Assembly: GCA_937914895.1 (NCBI GenBank)
Contig: CALGIL010000359.1
Span: 1 to 5,180 of the forward strand
DNA from: an uncultured Angelakisella sp.
Lineage (GTDB): Bacteria > Bacillota > Clostridia > Oscillospirales > Ruminococcaceae
Reading direction: 5' to 3'
Length of the DNA stretch: 5,180 bases
Shown here one piece after another: positions 5,121 to 5,180 of this stretch. A program made the translations under genes and the position numbers. Within the stretch, counting starts at the first letter, position 1, and every line of letters begins with the position of its first letter. The notes under the pieces were generated by a model. It did not search any database, had not been told where the DNA came from, and saw only the letters and a program-made list of their open reading frames with translations.

Positions 5121-5180
5121 TACGTCGGGGAATCGGTGATGATGTAGCGCCACTCTTTGCTCTTGCTGGAGGTGACAAGC
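5120..5180 (-). CDS. C-terminal end of an unidentified protein (partial, enters from the right edge)
   Basis: On the minus strand one frame is open from the window edge to a TAA at 5120-5122, giving 19 residues ending in SSKSKEWRYIITDSPT. The stop codon abuts the strong terminator stem at 5076-5120, the expected layout of a gene end. The tail is polar and charged with one short hydrophobic segment; I cannot name the family from so little. The start and most of the gene lie outside the window. Confidence 0.45.
   Translation of the reverse strand, partial: LVTSSKSKEWRYIITDSPT

Noticed and set aside
1..5180. CRISPR arrays, insertion sequences, tRNA or rRNA genes
   Set aside because: No regularly spaced repeats, transposase, terminal inverted repeats or conserved RNA cores were seen.

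Overview
This window looks like chromosomal DNA from a GC-rich, spore-forming member of the Firmicutes, most likely a clostridial gut-type lineage of the Oscillospirales/Ruminococcaceae sort. The reasoning: it carries the mother-cell sporulation pair spoIIGA-sigE, strong Shine-Dalgarno sites, sigma-A-type promoters and intrinsic terminators, in coding DNA with a marked G/C bias at third codon positions. The assignment to a lineage is inference; nothing here fixes a genus.

Layout from left to right. (1) Positions 11-1633, minus strand: the spoIIG operon, spoIIGA then sigE, 36 nt apart. It is preceded by a promoter (1672-1705) with consensus-like hexamers at an abnormal 21-bp spacing and a Spo0A-box-like sequence over the -35, much like the Spo0A-activated spoIIG promoter of Bacillus subtilis. 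(2) Positions 1757-3322, minus strand: a citramalate synthase (cimA) reading frame ending in an intrinsic terminator. It is broken near 2778-2782: the reading frame shifts and roughly 20 expected residues are absent from the catalytic TIM barrel, so it is annotated as a pseudogene or assembly error. (3) A 154-bp divergent intergenic region (3323-3476) with one promoter for each side. (4) Positions 3477-4142, plus strand: nth, endonuclease III, with complete catalytic residues and a four-cysteine iron-sulphur motif, followed by overlapping hairpins and T-runs. (5) Positions 4333-4719, plus strand: a small two-unit protein with an N-terminal proline that resembles the tautomerase/MIF fold, preceded by a possible sigma-E-type promoter and closed by a perfect 11-bp terminator. 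(6) Positions 4774-5075: about 300 bp without a convincing gene. (7) At the right edge, the last 19 codons of a minus-strand gene run into a strong hairpin that could terminate from both sides.

How the genes work together. SpoIIGA is the membrane protease that activates pro-sigma-E, and both are made from the same Spo0A-controlled operon, so the left third is one regulatory unit. The possible sigma-E promoter before the tautomerase-like gene would link that gene to the same programme, but this is a hypothesis. cimA (isoleucine precursor supply) and nth (base excision repair) are housekeeping functions with no evident link to sporulation. Most of the window is ordinary core genome. The points most worth a second look are the cimA lesion, the spoIIG promoter architecture, and the tautomerase-like gene with its possible sporulation promoter. 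I do not see evidence of a wholly new system.
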